Of a stretch of DNA of 64,000 bases, positions 36,323-49,619 are shown in pieces; position 1 is the first letter of the stretch; every line of letters begins with the position of its first letter. The stretch comes from Paraphysomonas bandaiensis. Lineage: Eukaryota; Chrysophyceae. The DNA lies in the NCBI GenBank assembly GCA_965644295.1, contig CBFFRP010000380.1, positions 186,001 through 250,000 of the forward strand, read 5' to 3'. A program made the translations under genes and the position numbers. The notes under the pieces were generated by a model that saw only the letters and a list, made by a program, of their open reading frames with translations, was not told the origin of the DNA and did not search any database.

Positions 36323-39300
36323 TTAAGAACGGTTGTACTGCAGATCGGTAGCCCAGAGAGACGACACAAAAGTCATAATCATCTTGCTTTTCACCTCAAC
36401 GATATCCTCTGGTGTCAAGAAAACGCAAGCGCCGATCTTACGGGCAATAGAGATTGAGTACTTTGCGTTAGACTCCTGCTCCTCTGGAGTTGAGCCTAAC
36501 ACAAACAGTTAATTTCTACGTCTATTCGTATATACCCAAAATACTGAAGCCAAACTACATAAACTACAATATTTAATAACTACTTCGATCATTGTACCTG
36601 CAGTTACTAACTCCCAGTTCACCGCCCTGGGCTCAATGGCGTTCACCAAATCCAAAAGGAAGACTCCACTCTTGAGGCTCTGATCCTTGAAATTACGCAT
36701 GCTGGAGGATTTACCTATCCAACATTTGTTATGGTAATCGAGGAGATGCATCTTTGAATTCCAAATCACACAGCGAGTGTAGTATACATGATACTACGCG
36801 TCGAGTATAATTAATCGTATTATGCACCTGATGATGCAACCTTACGGTTGGCCCACTGAATAACATGGTCTTCAGTAACCTCTGTCAATCCTTCATGGGT
36901 GGCCAGCTGAGCCAGTACGAGAAGAGTGTACCTATACAAGAATACCATCAATACAATCCATAAACGCCACAAAAATATCAAAAGAACACTCTGTCCATAT
37001 AGCAACACTCACTTTCTCATGAGTTGCCATATGATAGCCAAAATAAGCTTCTTCACTTTATCCACAATATCCAAACCACCTATATTGACCATACTGAATC
37101 CCATTTGTTTGCCAATATCCACCGCGTAATTACAGTTCTCTACTTTCTTGAAGCGAGATTTAGTGTTCTTTGTCACCCTACATATATATACGGTGTAAGA
37201 GTACAGAACTTCATCCACAGTTGGGAAACATATAATCCTCCTTACCTCTTCCACTGTACAATTCCGGGCTGAATGTTGTCTTCCAACATCAGAATTCCAA
37301 TTCCATCATGTAAATCTTCGAACAGATTGTTGATATACAAGTCCGGAATATTGAGGGAATTAATCCACATGCGGAATACCTGAAGTCAGTACCCAATAAG
37401 ATTTGATAAGCTCATAGCACAGACAAAAGAAAGAGTGAAATCGAAAGTGCTAGATTGTATTCATTCGTAGCTATATCATGATTCGCTTTTATTCATAGCA
37501 AGCCCGATAAAAAACACAAAATGTGTTAACATTGCATAAAGACTCACCCTCTCCTCACGAGAATCTCCAGCATCGTCCAACTCGAGTGAGGCGAAGTCAA
37601 ATGTTGAGAGCTCTTCTTCATTTATCTAACAAATACAACATAAAACTACAGGATGCAAACTGTTGCCCCAAGCATATTCCAGAGCTAAGGTAATACACGA
37701 TAAATTTTCCACAGTTAACTCACCGTGAGTCCGGGGCATTGGTTGAACAGCTGTGCAACGAACCCCATGTTAAGTTTCTTGTTTCCATTGCAGATGTCAG
37801 CTGGGTGAATAAAGACAGCTGTTCCAATGGCCACAGCATTGCGAATAACATGTTGCGCCCTCTCAGTGAGATCAGGCTCCGTGCAGAGTGGGCACTGGGA
37901 AGGTGAGAGCTGATTCAGAAGGATGCTGTAGCACTCCGAGTCCTAATGAAAACATTATACTGTAGCACTCCGAGTAAACATTATGACCCAGCATAACGAA
38001 TGTTTGTGAGGACACAGCACAGTATCACATTGCTACGTATAGTAAATATTGAGTGAAAAACAGTACCTTAAGGTCATTTCCGAAATTCGAAACCCGCCTT
38101 GAGGATCCAGCCTTTGCAAGGTGATAGTTGAACCATCTCAGTAAACTGAACAAAATACAGTCATAAATCAGACGAAGGCGTATAACACATCGAAATACAA
38201 TCCATTAAAAACACATGAAGTCACATGCAAACGAATATGGTGTCCACAAGGTATATATCCAAATTCATCAAATGCATTACATGTCTTCAGGGGGAAGCTT
38301 TAGTAAATCAGCCATGTCCTCCCCGTCCTGAAGAAGAAGAACGAGCTCAGGAAAGTTTTTCAATGAAATCTGGGATAAGAGCTGCATTTTGATAATCTGC
38401 CACAACAATCCCAGGATCAGAATAGGCCTGTTCAAAACAGTAGCGTTAGCGGAGTCAAAATCTTGGTTTATATACAAGCTTGTTGGCAGCGTCGCAAGTG
38501 TACAAAGAAATAAATTTTGACAAAACAAAGAGGGAATCGAAAAGCAACAGGTGCCACTATGTTAGCAGCATACCTTCCTTCGATGAGATCCTGAGCACCA
38601 ATGTTTACTACTTGACAGCCAATTCCTTTGGCAGCGTTAAGAGCTAAATTCTGCAGTAAATATAAGCCAACGTGGATTAGTTGAAAGACGTTATTAAACA
38701 AAGCATTACAATCTCGCAAAATATACATACCACATTTTCAGTCTTCTGGTAGACATTTAGAGATTCCTTCTTGTTCAGAGCTCTCTCGTCAATTGTGTCA
38801 GGCACGGCCAGGTTGATGAGTTTGCTGGGATACAATATTAAAGGAAACAGCGAACATTGTAACATAGATTATTACATAGTTACCCATGCAAATAAAGCAG
38901 TGTAAATATAGCGCGACCATCAAATTTATGTACATGTAATTAGCGCGACTTCACTCACCAGAAAATGAGGCCATCCCCAGCTCGCTCAAAAAGCTGGTAG
39001 GAATTCACATCTAGGGGAAGGTGACGAGCCACATGAGGGTCAGACGCTAGGCAGTTGTTAATATGTTCGGAGAAGGCAATCTGAAAAAAAAATATCACAA
39101 TGATAATAAAGTGGGACAACAGATCCACATGTTTAAAATCACGAATAATAGTGGATCGCAAACTACACACTGTGTTACCTTTTCCTCTTCAGAGAACATA
39201 TGAGAGGCCCCACCAGCACCCTCAACCTTCAATAAACCAGTAGTACGTCTCATAGCTTTTCCTAAGATGCTGTCTCCTTTCCCACCACTAGTTCGGAGGC

Positions 39301-39562
39301 GGTGAATATAAGCCACGAAATCAGAAAAGGTAACACTGCCAGTATTACTTGAATCCAACTCATTCATTAGCTGAGGAATATCAGCATCATTGACTGTTTC
39401 ACCACAATTTCTAATAACACCAGCTAATTCATTACCATCAATGGTTCCATCCCCACTGGTGTCAAAGGTTGAGAATTTCTCGCGTAATTGTGCAACTTCA
39501 GCAGGTGTAAAAGCTGTTGCTAAGTCTCCTGTTAATGTATAACTTGCAGAAAATGCAGCCAT
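36323..39562 (-). CDS. fimbrin/plastin actin-bundling protein
   Basis: ATG at 39,560-39,562, many short exons, TAA at 36,323-36,325. The first exon encodes two EF-hands: loop [12 protein letters not shown] is canonical, loop [12 protein letters not shown] is weaker. The next exons carry four calponin-homology domains: [64 protein letters not shown] for the first; later [31 protein letters not shown] and [43 protein letters not shown] at the end. This is the fixed EF2-CH4 layout of fimbrin, which cross-links actin filaments under calcium control. The length fits the roughly 600-residue family. Confidence 0.92.
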
Positions 39563-40604
39563 TTTGATGAATTCAAATAAAATTTAAGATAGTATCAAAG
39601 TAGAGTTGAGCTATAGCACAGCCTGTAAGTAAATGACTATCCAGTAGTGGTATATGTAGATGCGGGGGGGGGATATTACTACAGTGTATCTGCGTATCAG
39701 TAGCCGGTGCAGTGAGAGTGTGTGTATTTTATCTTCTTTTAGATCAAAATTTTTCCATTCTCATATCACTTCATTATAATTCAGATATAGATTGGCGTAT
39801 CTTAAAGCGACAAACTGAATACACATGATTCATTATGCATACTGCTACGTACAATGGTATCTTTTGGAGTATAGCATAAAAACACGATATTTTTCGAGTC
39901 ACTCTGTATATTTCACCACTTTTCTATTTTTTATAATATTTTTTTAGGTTAAAATTTCGATTTTACAGTACAAATCTAAGCTGCCTCGAAAATACCACTG
40001 TGGTGGAGTGTTTATATCCAGTAGATATAGATATCAAGTGCAAGATATATCCAGACACTCAAGTAGAGACGTGTGGTATCCAGTTCCGACAAACACCACA
40101 TACTATTTGTGAGATATCACTACTCTATGCATATCATTGCATATATATGCTGAGGAAGCATGTAGTTCGATGAATAGTAATATCTTTGTAGTGATACACC
40201 ATCAACAGTACATGTATATATATAGTAATCAATGAGCAAGAAATCAAGACGATATATCGGCTGTTCTCAGTTTGCTGAGAGTTTTAAAACGCGAGGAAGT
40301 GGTATTGAAACCATGATATGGAGTTTCAAATAAGTAAACTTTGAAAGTTTGGAGAAACATCATACTGACTGGTCAGCAAATCATGGACAAATAGGAAACT
40401 GAAACTGAAAAATCCAAGTGTTTCGAATCAATTGTATGAGGAGCTTTCAACAAAGATGGACTCACATAATATCGTGGTCTTCTGGGGTATAAGAATCGGG
40501 GTGATTTATTCTATAAAACTACCCTGAGTAAATATTACTTTATCTACTCACAGCCAAAAGCTTGTGAAGTGCAAGGGACACAATAAAGTGCTGTTTGAGT
40601 AACG

Positions 40605-40800
40605 TCTTTGGGCCTTGACGAATGAACAGACATCTGATAAAGGATCCACCTCAATCACCTCAATAGTTACCGGGAGTTTGGGGCTGCCAACTGATGTCAA
40701 GTATCCGGGAAAACTTCACTTTAAGAACCCAAAATCCTGGAATAAGTACATATAATGTATGTATCAACATTCTGCTTGCTTTAAGTGATTGATGCGGAAT
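40605..40800 (+). repeat. dispersed repeat, copy 2
   Basis: Diverged relative of 4,055-4,245 in the same orientation. Shared blocks include GACGAAT(G/A)AACAG, GTCAAGTATCCGGGA and GTATCAACATT. Confidence 0.6.
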
Positions 40801-41767
40801 AAGAGTTCACATTATTTGGCATCTGTGTGGCCAATGACCGAGGTAATACGACAAACTTTCCTCATGGATGGCACTGGTAATGTGATTAGACCAACTGTGT
40901 CTTACCACATGTCCACTACTTTGCCTTGCTTTCTATTGACTTAGTTCTTGGCTATCAAGGCTCTGAGAGTGCTCTTCGAGCAGTGTCAGGTACATTGGTG
41001 TGTTTCATTTTATTTCTTGCTTAGTAGGTTTTCATCCTAGCGGGGACGGTGCAGGGTTTCTTACTAGCGTATGTCACTCGGGAGTAGAGTACAATGTGGA
41101 TGCATGTGCTGGGCACGTGCACACAACATGGAGGGAAGAATTTGTAGCAGATTTCGATAGATGTTTGCTTCATTAGTCAGTGAGACCACTTCGTGACCGT
41201 GGAGGCCCCGGCGCTAGAACTACTCTACTCTCCCCTCCAAACTACCTGCTGCTGTGAACACCAACTTGAAGGGCTCTAAAGATCTGTCGAGGATACGGAC
41301 CGCAAAATATTTGTCAGGATAGATGTTCCTTTAGTACCGCACGAAGTGTTAAGTTGGTTGCGTGGCAACACCCACTTGCGCTTCTTAACAATAAGGCGCT
41401 AATATATACCATATAAGGAAGTGGCAATTGTGTAAAAGTAAATCAGAAGCTACAACAGTATCCACACTCTGCAAAAGAACACTGAAAAATAGCGACTGAG
41501 GATAAAAAGGATTCATGTGATACGATATCGGCATTGTATTCATTATCGTCCTAAAATTCAAACTGATGTATGTTACTACAGAGCATATAAGCCTTCCGTG
41601 GAGAAACGCTGTGTTGCTGATAAGAGGTTGTGATAAATCTGTTGCTCCCCGAACAATTCGACTTAGAATTATAACCTCTCCTATCCGTATACATCTTTTA
41701 CCACTAATCAATGCCTGATACTAATAGGCGTGTAAGAGTCAGAACTAATGTAGTAAAACAATTTAAC

Positions 41768-41825
41768 TAACTAGTGTTTAACTCTGATATCCTACTATTT
41801 AACGCTACGAAAGCTGCTTGTGTCA
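41768..41825 (-). repeat. dispersed repeat, reverse fragment
   Basis: The reverse complement (ACACAAGCAGCTTTCGTAGC, then GTTAAATAGTAGGATATCAGA) matches about 4,275-4,320 almost base for base. Confidence 0.7.
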
Positions 41826-41946
41826 CCAAAAAAGAGAGAGGAGAGGGGATTTCACCCCCTGTACAGTGTTAACCGTGACTATGAAAACTATTAATATACA
41901 CCAACATTGCCCCTATGGTATTACTCTTTATCACTTACAATAATAA

Positions 41947-41975
41947 TGGACATTTAAAGGACACTTTCAAGGACA
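41947..41975 (+). repeat. GGACA repeats left of the CACTA element
   Basis: Three GGACA units spaced 11-12 bases apart. The same kind of array, including GGACACTTT(C/G)AAGGACAT, lies directly right of the CACTA element at 50,080-50,116 in the same orientation. Confidence 0.65.
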
Positions 41976-42017
41976 TATTATTTTAATACAAATATATATT
42001 ATTACAATATTGTAACT

Positions 42018-42050
42018 CACTAGTGAAATAAGAAAGTTCAAAAGGTAGTT
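42018..42050 (+). repeat. CACTA left terminal inverted repeat
   Basis: 33 bp, matching the reverse complement of 50,028-50,060 at 32 positions. It runs directly into the subterminal repeat array. Confidence 0.93.
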
Positions 42051-42430
42051 GAAAAGGAAGTTCAAAAGGAAGTTGAAAAGAAGTTGAAAGGCAGTTCAAA
42101 AGGTAGTTCAAAAGGTAGTTCAAAAGGTAGTTCAAAAGGTAGTTCAAAAGGTAGTCCAAAAGGTAGTTCGCTTTTAGTTCATAAGGTAGTTCAAAAGGAA
42201 GTACAAGGAAGTTCAAAAGGTAGTTCAAAAGGAAGTTCAAAGAAGTTCGAAGAAGTTGATAAGGTAGTTCAAAAGGAAGTTCATTAGGTAGTTCAAAGGG
42301 AAGTTCAAAGGGAAGTTTAGAAGGAAGTTTAAAGAAGTTCACTAGGTAGTTCAAAAGGAAGTTCATAAAGTAGTCCAACAAGGTAGCTTGCTCTAAGTTC
42401 ATAAGGTAGTTTAAAAGGTAGTTTATCAAG
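42051..42430 (+). repeat. left subterminal repeat array, 12-bp unit
   Basis: Many copies of AAGGTAGTTCAA, perfectly tandem at about 42,090-42,165 and more degenerate outside. In En/Spm elements such repeats bind the element-encoded TNPA-type protein. The long open frames across it (such as KGSS repeats) are artefacts of the 12-base period. Confidence 0.88.
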
Positions 42431-42672
42431 AAGCGTTAATGAAGTCCATATAGGAGTTCATTCGGGTGTGTTTTTATATATTAAATAAAAACACTTATTA
42501 TTACGATAGTTTTCACACCTTATAAACACGACTAAATAACAAAAACCAGAAAACTTAAATGCAAAAAAGGAAAAATATACGAACGAAAGTTGGCTTAAAA
42601 ATTGAAATCGTAGTAATTATCTCTTCATTTTCGAAGTGGAACGAAAGAACTGCTCAAGCATGCAACTAAATA

Positions 42673-45638
42673 TCACTTCCTTCTTCTTGATGACTTTTTC
42701 CCTTTCTTCTATATGTATCAGGTTATCAAAAGAGGCAAGTATATAGCATTACATTTGTGGGTGGCTTCGGTTTTCGTGCACTAGAAGTTTTCTTCTGCTG
42801 GGAAACGGAGTCAAAATCCGAGTAGTTGGAGCACTCGTCCTCGTCTTGGTACTCTTCTTTTGCCTTCACTTCATATTTCATATGGGTCCGCCTTCATACA
42901 AAAGTTTATATTATGAGTATCAATCATGTGCATTGTTATATATTTTTTGTACCTTCTAGGTGCACACGTGACACATATCGTCTGTTTCTCATCAGTGCTT
43001 CTGGAATCGAATGTCTCACGGTTCGCACAGTTACATGATACCTTTGCCCCGCAGCCCACACACTCTGTAATGTCCTCTTCTGTATTGAGCTCATCATCCA
43101 AGTCTATATATAACCCACAGTCACGGAAAGGACAAGCGCATCTGACCTGCAAAATGTATCTTATAAAAATTGTGCATGTAAGTATAAATATATATATACT
43201 TTAAAAATATCTACAAAACACAGTACGTTCTGTTGTTACTATTTTTATAAAATTAAACTCTACCAGTACATATATATATATAATATTGCTATTTAACTTA
43301 CCATGTTGGTGTCCACACAATACTCGCCTTTCCTTATCATTGCAGAGCTATCCATATTCTTACTGTAACTTCGGTAATTGCGTTGACAGAATCTTTTGAG
43401 ATCAAGTCTCTTTTTATCGACATCGTCAAGAGAGAAGATATGCACATTAATTTTTTCTTTCACTTCTCGAAGCAATAGATTGTCGTTCAAAATTTCCTTC
43501 ATCCCCAGCTCGATAACTTTGCGCGCATACATCATAATGAAGATTCCACAGTCGTAAGCGTTTTCTTGCTTCGGAACAAAAGTCTGATAAATCACAAATT
43601 TAGGATAATAGTTTGATATAGTGCTATATATATGAAATGTCTTCTTATTTAGCAATATGCATATTATAAGTGTTAGAAAAACTAAACTAAGTGTCATACT
43701 ACATGCATGCATTGTATGTAACTAACATAAAGTCACTTACACTGCAGTTAATGCATGATAAGCGGGTGAAGTCGCTTTGTGTACCAAAAACTTTATGCCA
43801 CTCAAATGCGAGATATCTACAAAGAGTTTGAAATATTATTAAATAGCAAAACGTTAGACATTACGAACCTTTTAATATTGAATGTTATCTCCTTGAATGG
43901 ATGCACCCCCTCCATGGAGTCGAAGTATAGAAGGTAGGACTGATGTTCGATTTCACCATTCGACTTGGAAATTGGATAAGAGTTCGGGCTACATGGATTC
44001 ACATAGCACATGAGGCTCCAATGGCCGGAGAATACGATAGGAAAGAATATGTAATCCTTTTCAAACACATTTTTACTGCGCGTAGTCCATTTGCGTACTC
44101 TCTCGTACGCTTTGGCAGACTGCTCCCCACCTATACTTGGTTCTTCTACAAGCTTTGAGTAGAAGCAGCTTGGAAAGGACTGTATCTTGGAGCATACAAG
44201 GTCGCACGCACTGGAAGGTGAATCGTTAGGGATATTTTCTATTCCTAACTGCCGAAATTCCATGTCTACCAGACTATCATTAAGATTCTTCTGGGGCTCC
44301 AAACGATCAACGTCACGGGCATAAATCTCTATGGCTCCAATAGCCTACGTATCGTAAATTATGACTGCACACTTAGTATTATTAGATCAGCAACCTTCTT
44401 AAATGCGGGGAATTTGAAAAGTGCTTTAGATCCATCATCAAGCTTAGGATCGACATACTCGTCTTGTAGGTCCAATACTTTAAAGGTTGAGGTTGGTGTT
44501 TCAGACTTTGACTTACTCAACTTTGTTGTAGGCAGGCTTGTTACCCCTTGATTATACTGTAACATATATATCATATTATACATATAAAACACATACATAT
44601 AACATATATATGTTTAACATACACATATATAATATAATATATATGTCATAATATTATAGCTACAAAGTTCAAATAGTTTTACACAAAATACATATGTCCT
44701 CAATATTTATCAATTTAAATCTTTCACTCATACTAAAAGTAAGTTCAATACAAACCTTATCCTCAGATATGGATGAATCGTTCTCCTTATCACTTTCGAT
44801 TTTGTCCGTACGCTTCCTTTTGCGACTACCTTTTTTTGTTCCCTATGTCATGCAAATATTTACAAGAGTAGTATAACATTATGAAGCGCACCTTTAGGCC
44901 AATTTTGTATGTGTCAACTACATGTAGATTAGTTATCAACCACCTGAAAATATCAATAATATGAACGTACATCTGTTGTTGCGGATCTCTTTAATCTTCA
45001 GATTTATTTGTGTCGTGATCTTGTCTGGATCACAGCCTGTAAAAATAGCACATTGATAAATGAGTGACGAATATATATATACATATTTACACACATTTAT
45101 ATATTTTAAATACATGAATTCATGCAAATATAATATATCAAAATATACATAACACAGGTATATATGTCAATAACATATACATATTTTTACCACGGACACC
45201 CAGTTTCTTGAGAAGCATGTGAGAAACAATGGGTCCAATTCTCCTAGTCGCCTTTTTGAATTCATGTTCACTCATCACGGCAAACTTGCCGTGAACTACT
45301 ATCTTACCATTCTCACGAATATCAGGCTCACTTATACAGTCTTGGAAATATGTGGAGACTATCGAGTGAAGTAAAGCACTCCATGTCTGCCTGGCAGGAG
45401 TTTTCCCTCTGACGGATAGATGCGCATCGAAGTCTTTTCCAATTAAATCTTCTTTGCCAAGAAACATAAGGGTACAAGTTCTATCGTCGAAGCCTTTCCA
45501 GAGATAAACCCGCGGGGGTTGATCATCATCATTATGTGGGACCTGGCATACACTGATGCCTTCTTCTATTCGAACAATTATATCAAGGATGGTGCTCAAT
45601 TTTTCACCCAACTCATTCAGTGTGTTAATAGGAGACAT
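42673..45638 (-). CDS. Ulp1/SENP-type cysteine protease of the CACTA element
   Basis: About nine exons from ATG 45,636-45,638 to TGA 42,673-42,675. The first exon is an unrecognised N-terminal domain (VYLWKGFDDRTCTLMFLGKED, RQTWSALLHSIVS). A basic linker follows (KKGSRKRKR). The protease is a C48 fold: LNDSLVDMEF, VFEKDYIFFPIVFSGHWSL with His at 44,021-44,023, LLYFDSMEG with Asp at 43,919-43,921, and QENAYDCGIFIMMYAR with Cys at 43,548-43,550. All triad positions are intact. A cysteine-rich, probably zinc-binding region follows (CACPFRDCG, ECVGCGAKVSCNC, CVTCAPRR), then an acidic and a basic tail. Such proteases cleave SUMO or related proteins. Several transposon groups carry them, and their role in transposition is not settled. 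Confidence 0.85.
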
Positions 45639-45971
45639 AATAATATTATCTTATATTGGATGGGATGCCATTTGATGTCTTAATGATATGTATGGAAGTA
45701 TATAGAGAGGAATGAAGGTCCAAGACAACATACAGTCACTTCCATTCCAAGAACATACAATATTCTTTGAAGTTTGCAGTTTGAAAAGAGAGTGCGATCA
45801 GGCAAGAAAATCAAGGTTTTTTAGTTATACAGTACTGTATATACACACATATATATAATATGCTGTTTTTTGATGACCGATATTGTACAGTATATTGTGT
45901 TGGAGATAAAATGGTTTGACCTCATGACTATGATGATGGTTACTTACACAAAACTCTGTTGTTAAAATAAG
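45639..45971. promoter_or_regulatory. central bidirectional promoter region of the CACTA element
   Basis: 333 bases between the starts of the protease and transposase genes. It contains the palindrome TACAGTACTGTA near 45,828-45,840 and a block (45,795-45,885) resembling the divergent promoter at 7,525-7,580: both share CGATC..GCAA.AAAATC.AGG.TTTTT and, further on, GTTTTT.GATGACC.ATAT. Confidence 0.55.
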
Positions 45972-48900
45972 ATGTCAGACAAATATACTCTGATTGAACG
46001 GCTTGTGTTGGCGTTGGATAGTGATGATGATGATTGTGCTCCGTCAACTGTTCCTCATCATCGTGATCGTCATGTCAACAGGATAAATACAATGCTACCA
46101 AATGACATACACACGACAAGTGAACCTGCACCATCAGCACAACATGACAGTACATCCAGTAAGTTTGATACATTTACATCTCCAAGATACGATGCCTTTT
46201 CTGAAGTTGGTGCTGTTAATAAATGGTTTGTTGGATCCCGGAATTTGAAATTGACACATCGCGGTGGATGTAGATCTGGATTAGGAGCCAATCCGCTGTT
46301 TCCAGGTGCAAGCACAAGAATGTCCGAACTGGCGAAATCTATTACAGTACTACGGCACCGATTTCGAGGTCAAATGGGAGATGAGTTGACTGGGGCGATT
46401 GTTGCCTTATTTGCGAAATTTCTGCCTGTAGATAATGCTATTGAGGTGGCACTACGAAAGAAGAACTCAACGTACATTCTCAATGATATAATAATTCAGT
46501 CAATACTTGAAGATAATAATCATATGCCCTGCTCAATATTTGAGAGGTATGGCTATACAGTAATGTACGTCCTTCAACTGAACTAACGCTATAATAGATG
46601 TGTGAACGGATGTCAGACTTTTGCAGGACACAGATCGGAGTACCGTTATTGTAGTAAATGTGGTGAAAAGCGCACAAGCGATCAGAAGTATTTCTACTTC
46701 CCACTTCAAGTACGTCTATTGAAGTTGCTAACTTCTTTCTTGGGGGCATTTTTCCACTATAACGAGTATATGCATTCTCGGACAGACGACACAATATCAG
46801 ACGTGTTTGATGGCATTCGTTGGAAGCAGTTTGAGCAAGAAATGTCCGAGAATGAAAAATTCGTTGGCATTTTGCTTGGGTGGGATAGTGGACAAAAATT
46901 TAATCGAGCACCAGGTAGGTAATAGCTATAACAATTATAAGTTTTATATTATATTTATATTTATTAGATATATATATTCCATACGTATACAATGAAATTT
47001 CGTTTAAACTTATCATAATTGGTCACTTCACTTACTAGGTGAATCATTCTCTCCCATCTTTGTGACAATATTGAATCTTCCTCCTTGTTTGAGAGACAAG
47101 TTGCATGTTGGTTTGTTTATTACATGCTTAGATGATGGAAATCATTACTGTGTTTGGGAAACTTTTGTCAAGGAACTGAATTATTTGTGGAGGGTAGGAA
47201 TAGTTGTGCGTGGCATTAGATACCGATTTGGAATTCTTACCTTTAGTCTAGATCGAAAGGCTACCGAGAGTTTGACTCGGACACAGAATACACAATCCTA
47301 CGCAGGTTGTAATGTGTGCCACTACCCTACCGTAAGGGTCGGAAACTCGCATTGTTTTACGGGGTCAAGGCGAGAATTATCACCTGATCATCCCAAGCGT
47401 AATGGAACGCCACGACATAAGCGGAAGACTGGTAAAGGGCTACAGTTTCGTCAACGTGAAGATGCTCCACCAACAACTAAACGTACATACAATGAGTATT
47501 TACGAAATGCCGAAACAGCTGAATCAAGTGCCAAGAGTGAGCCTTTTGATGGAGTACATGGAGTTTGGGCTTTAAACAAATTGGATTATGCCTCTTTGAT
47601 TCATTGGGGACAAGACGGTATACGTGGCATGCCACTAATCTGAGTCCTAAATTTTATACTTTTTTACGAGCTTCTATCTGTATGCAATAGTTTATTATGC
47701 AAAATAAACTTAGATAAAATATGTGAATATGTAATATATATTATTTGTGTCTTTTTGTGCTGTTAAACTTACCTAATTAATGTAGGCATGCATTTATTGA
47801 TGCACATAGTCGAAGACTCCATGAAAGTACTCAAACGAACTAGAGGGACAAGAAAAAACCGAACTACCACAGATAGTGTCTTGAAATGGTGTCGGGACAA
47901 CGACATTCATGGGGATTTGACTAGCCCCGGTATGATTCATCCAAAGTGGACACTCACTGGAGATGAAGAAATTGAAGTTCAAAAGACAATGCAAGATAAG
48001 CCCTCAGGAGTTCCGTGGACAATGCAATATCCTATACAATACAACGGCGGTTTTTATACGCACGATAAAATAATGTGGGCAGCAAACTACGCCGAAGAAT
48101 GTTTGAGAGGAAAAGGAGATGAACATGTAACCAATAACATCTTAGAATTGTTTGATATGGTCAAAACCGCTATTCAGTTTGAGTTTAGCAAGAAAGAGTT
48201 GAAAGAATCCATAATTCCAAGACTGATTGAAGTTTTGGTAGACCACGAGGGATTGTTACCTCCAACAGGTAGTAGTGAATCTTTACAAAAACTTCAACAT
48301 GTATATAACTGAGGATATATATATGTTTTTAATCAACAGAATCTACAGTTGCTTTTCATGCTATACTACATCTTTTCCGCGATATAGAGATCACTGGCCC
48401 ACCACATCAACTCTGGATGTTTAAATTTGAAAGACAAATAAAAGTCCTTAAAGGCATGATTCGAAACACACGATACCCAGTTGCATCCATGGCCAAAAAT
48501 TATCTGATAGATGAAATGATATGCGTTGATATTGCGACGTCGCTTCCCAATATTTCAGCATTGGACTATTTCTTGGACAATGCACCGAAAACTGTGTCTT
48601 GTACAATACAAGATCTGATCAGCGGTTTAAGTTCTTTGAAGTACATTGACGGAAAGATTGTTAGTTCATATGATTCTCAAAATCGCAAAAAATCTCCCAC
48701 TATTGAAGATATCGATCCCAACCTGATTACATTTTTAACTGATGATATTTGGAATCCCGAGAAAACATTGTTCACAGGCCTAGAATCGCCATCAGAAAGG
48801 TTGCTAAACTTGCAAATAGAAACTAATAACTGTATCGTAGTATGATTTATCATCATGACGACTATTAAATCCTATATTAATTACAACTCAAGTTCATTTG

Positions 48901-49377
48901 TGTACAGAATTTTGCCAGAGTACATTCAACAAAAATATGAAGAAGATATTGATAGTGACGAGCAAGATTCAGATTCGGAGATAATATCTGACTCTTCTGA
49001 ATCGGCTTTTGGTAAGAATATTTCTTGTAAACGGGGGTTATATTTATTTGATTGTTATAATAGAATATGATCATGGCTGGAAAGAAGTGCGAAATCGTCA
49101 AGATTCCAAAGTCGATGAAACATATATCCCTTATTATAAGAGTGCAGCTGAGAAAGTCGGTAAAAAGTTTATAAAAGTCGACACTTCCGAGAAGTATGTT
49201 ATCCGTAGAGTTGTCCAACACTCGGATTATGAAGACTTTTATTTTGCATCCGAGAAAAGCTCTGATCATTTGGGAAATCCACCCAGTACGAGTCAAGTTG
49301 AATTCTTTAAATGCAAGGAACTCATGACCACGAAGCGAAGAAAAAGGAAATTTGAATGGGTAGCACAGTCCCCTTGA
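45972..49377 (+). CDS. TNP2-type transposase of the CACTA element
   Basis: About seven exons from ATG 45,972 to TGA 49,375-49,377. Exon 1 has an acidic N-terminus and a helical region (LTGAIVALFAKFLP). Exon 2 carries a zinc motif and fold entry (CVNGCQTF, YCSKCGEKR). The transposase core follows: FSPIFVTILNLPPCLRDKLH, CLDDGNHYCVWETFVKELNYLW, YAGCNVCHYP, SHCFTGSRRELSPDHPKR, FDGVHGVWALNKLDY, then across an intron GQDGMHLLMHIVEDSMKVLKR, the conserved DxMH block of TNP2 (Transposase_21). The downstream region reads FHALLHLFRDIEITGPPHQLWMFKFERQIKVLKG and NTRYPVASMAKNYLIDE, which is DUF4218-like as in plant En/Spm. The C-terminus is acidic, then basic (TTKRRKRKFEW). It cuts at the CACTA ends. Exon joins near 47,620-47,786 and 48,836-48,905 are my inference. 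Confidence 0.87.
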
Positions 49378-49619
49378 ATTTATATATATTATGATTTATT
49401 TAATCGATGATACATTCTCATTTAATTATATTTCGGCATACATATATATACCATATGAACTGCTTTTTCGTTTTTGATAATTTTGAAATTTCGATGGAAT
49501 TTGAAATCTATTGTATATAATATATATTGTACGTATACAGTACACTTCTCTACCTTATTATCAACTGTTATATTATAAAGTAATAATTATAACTAAAAAT
49601 AATGATGCTGTAACATGAA

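Larger units (their letters stand above)
39563..42014. other. intergenic region with decayed repeats
   Basis: It contains a second copy of the dispersed repeat (40,605-40,800), a reverse fragment (41,768-41,825), a poly-G run at about 39,665, and a less AT-rich stretch at 40,850-41,350 with short open frames that I could not assign. The end of the region holds GGACA repeats just before the CACTA insertion. Confidence 0.5.

Noticed and set aside
40850-41350. Possible decayed gene in a less AT-rich stretch
   Set aside because: Short frames only, with many stops; no domain could be recognised on either strand.
41983-42429. Long open frames in the left subterminal region (a KGSS repeat on one strand, a Leu/Pro/Glu repeat on the other)
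   Set aside because: They follow from the 12-base period of the subterminal repeats, which cannot make stops; they are not genes.
43293-44302. The Ulp1-type protease as the maturation protease of the virus
   Set aside because: It has introns and lies inside the CACTA terminal repeats, while every viral gene is intronless and to the right of them.
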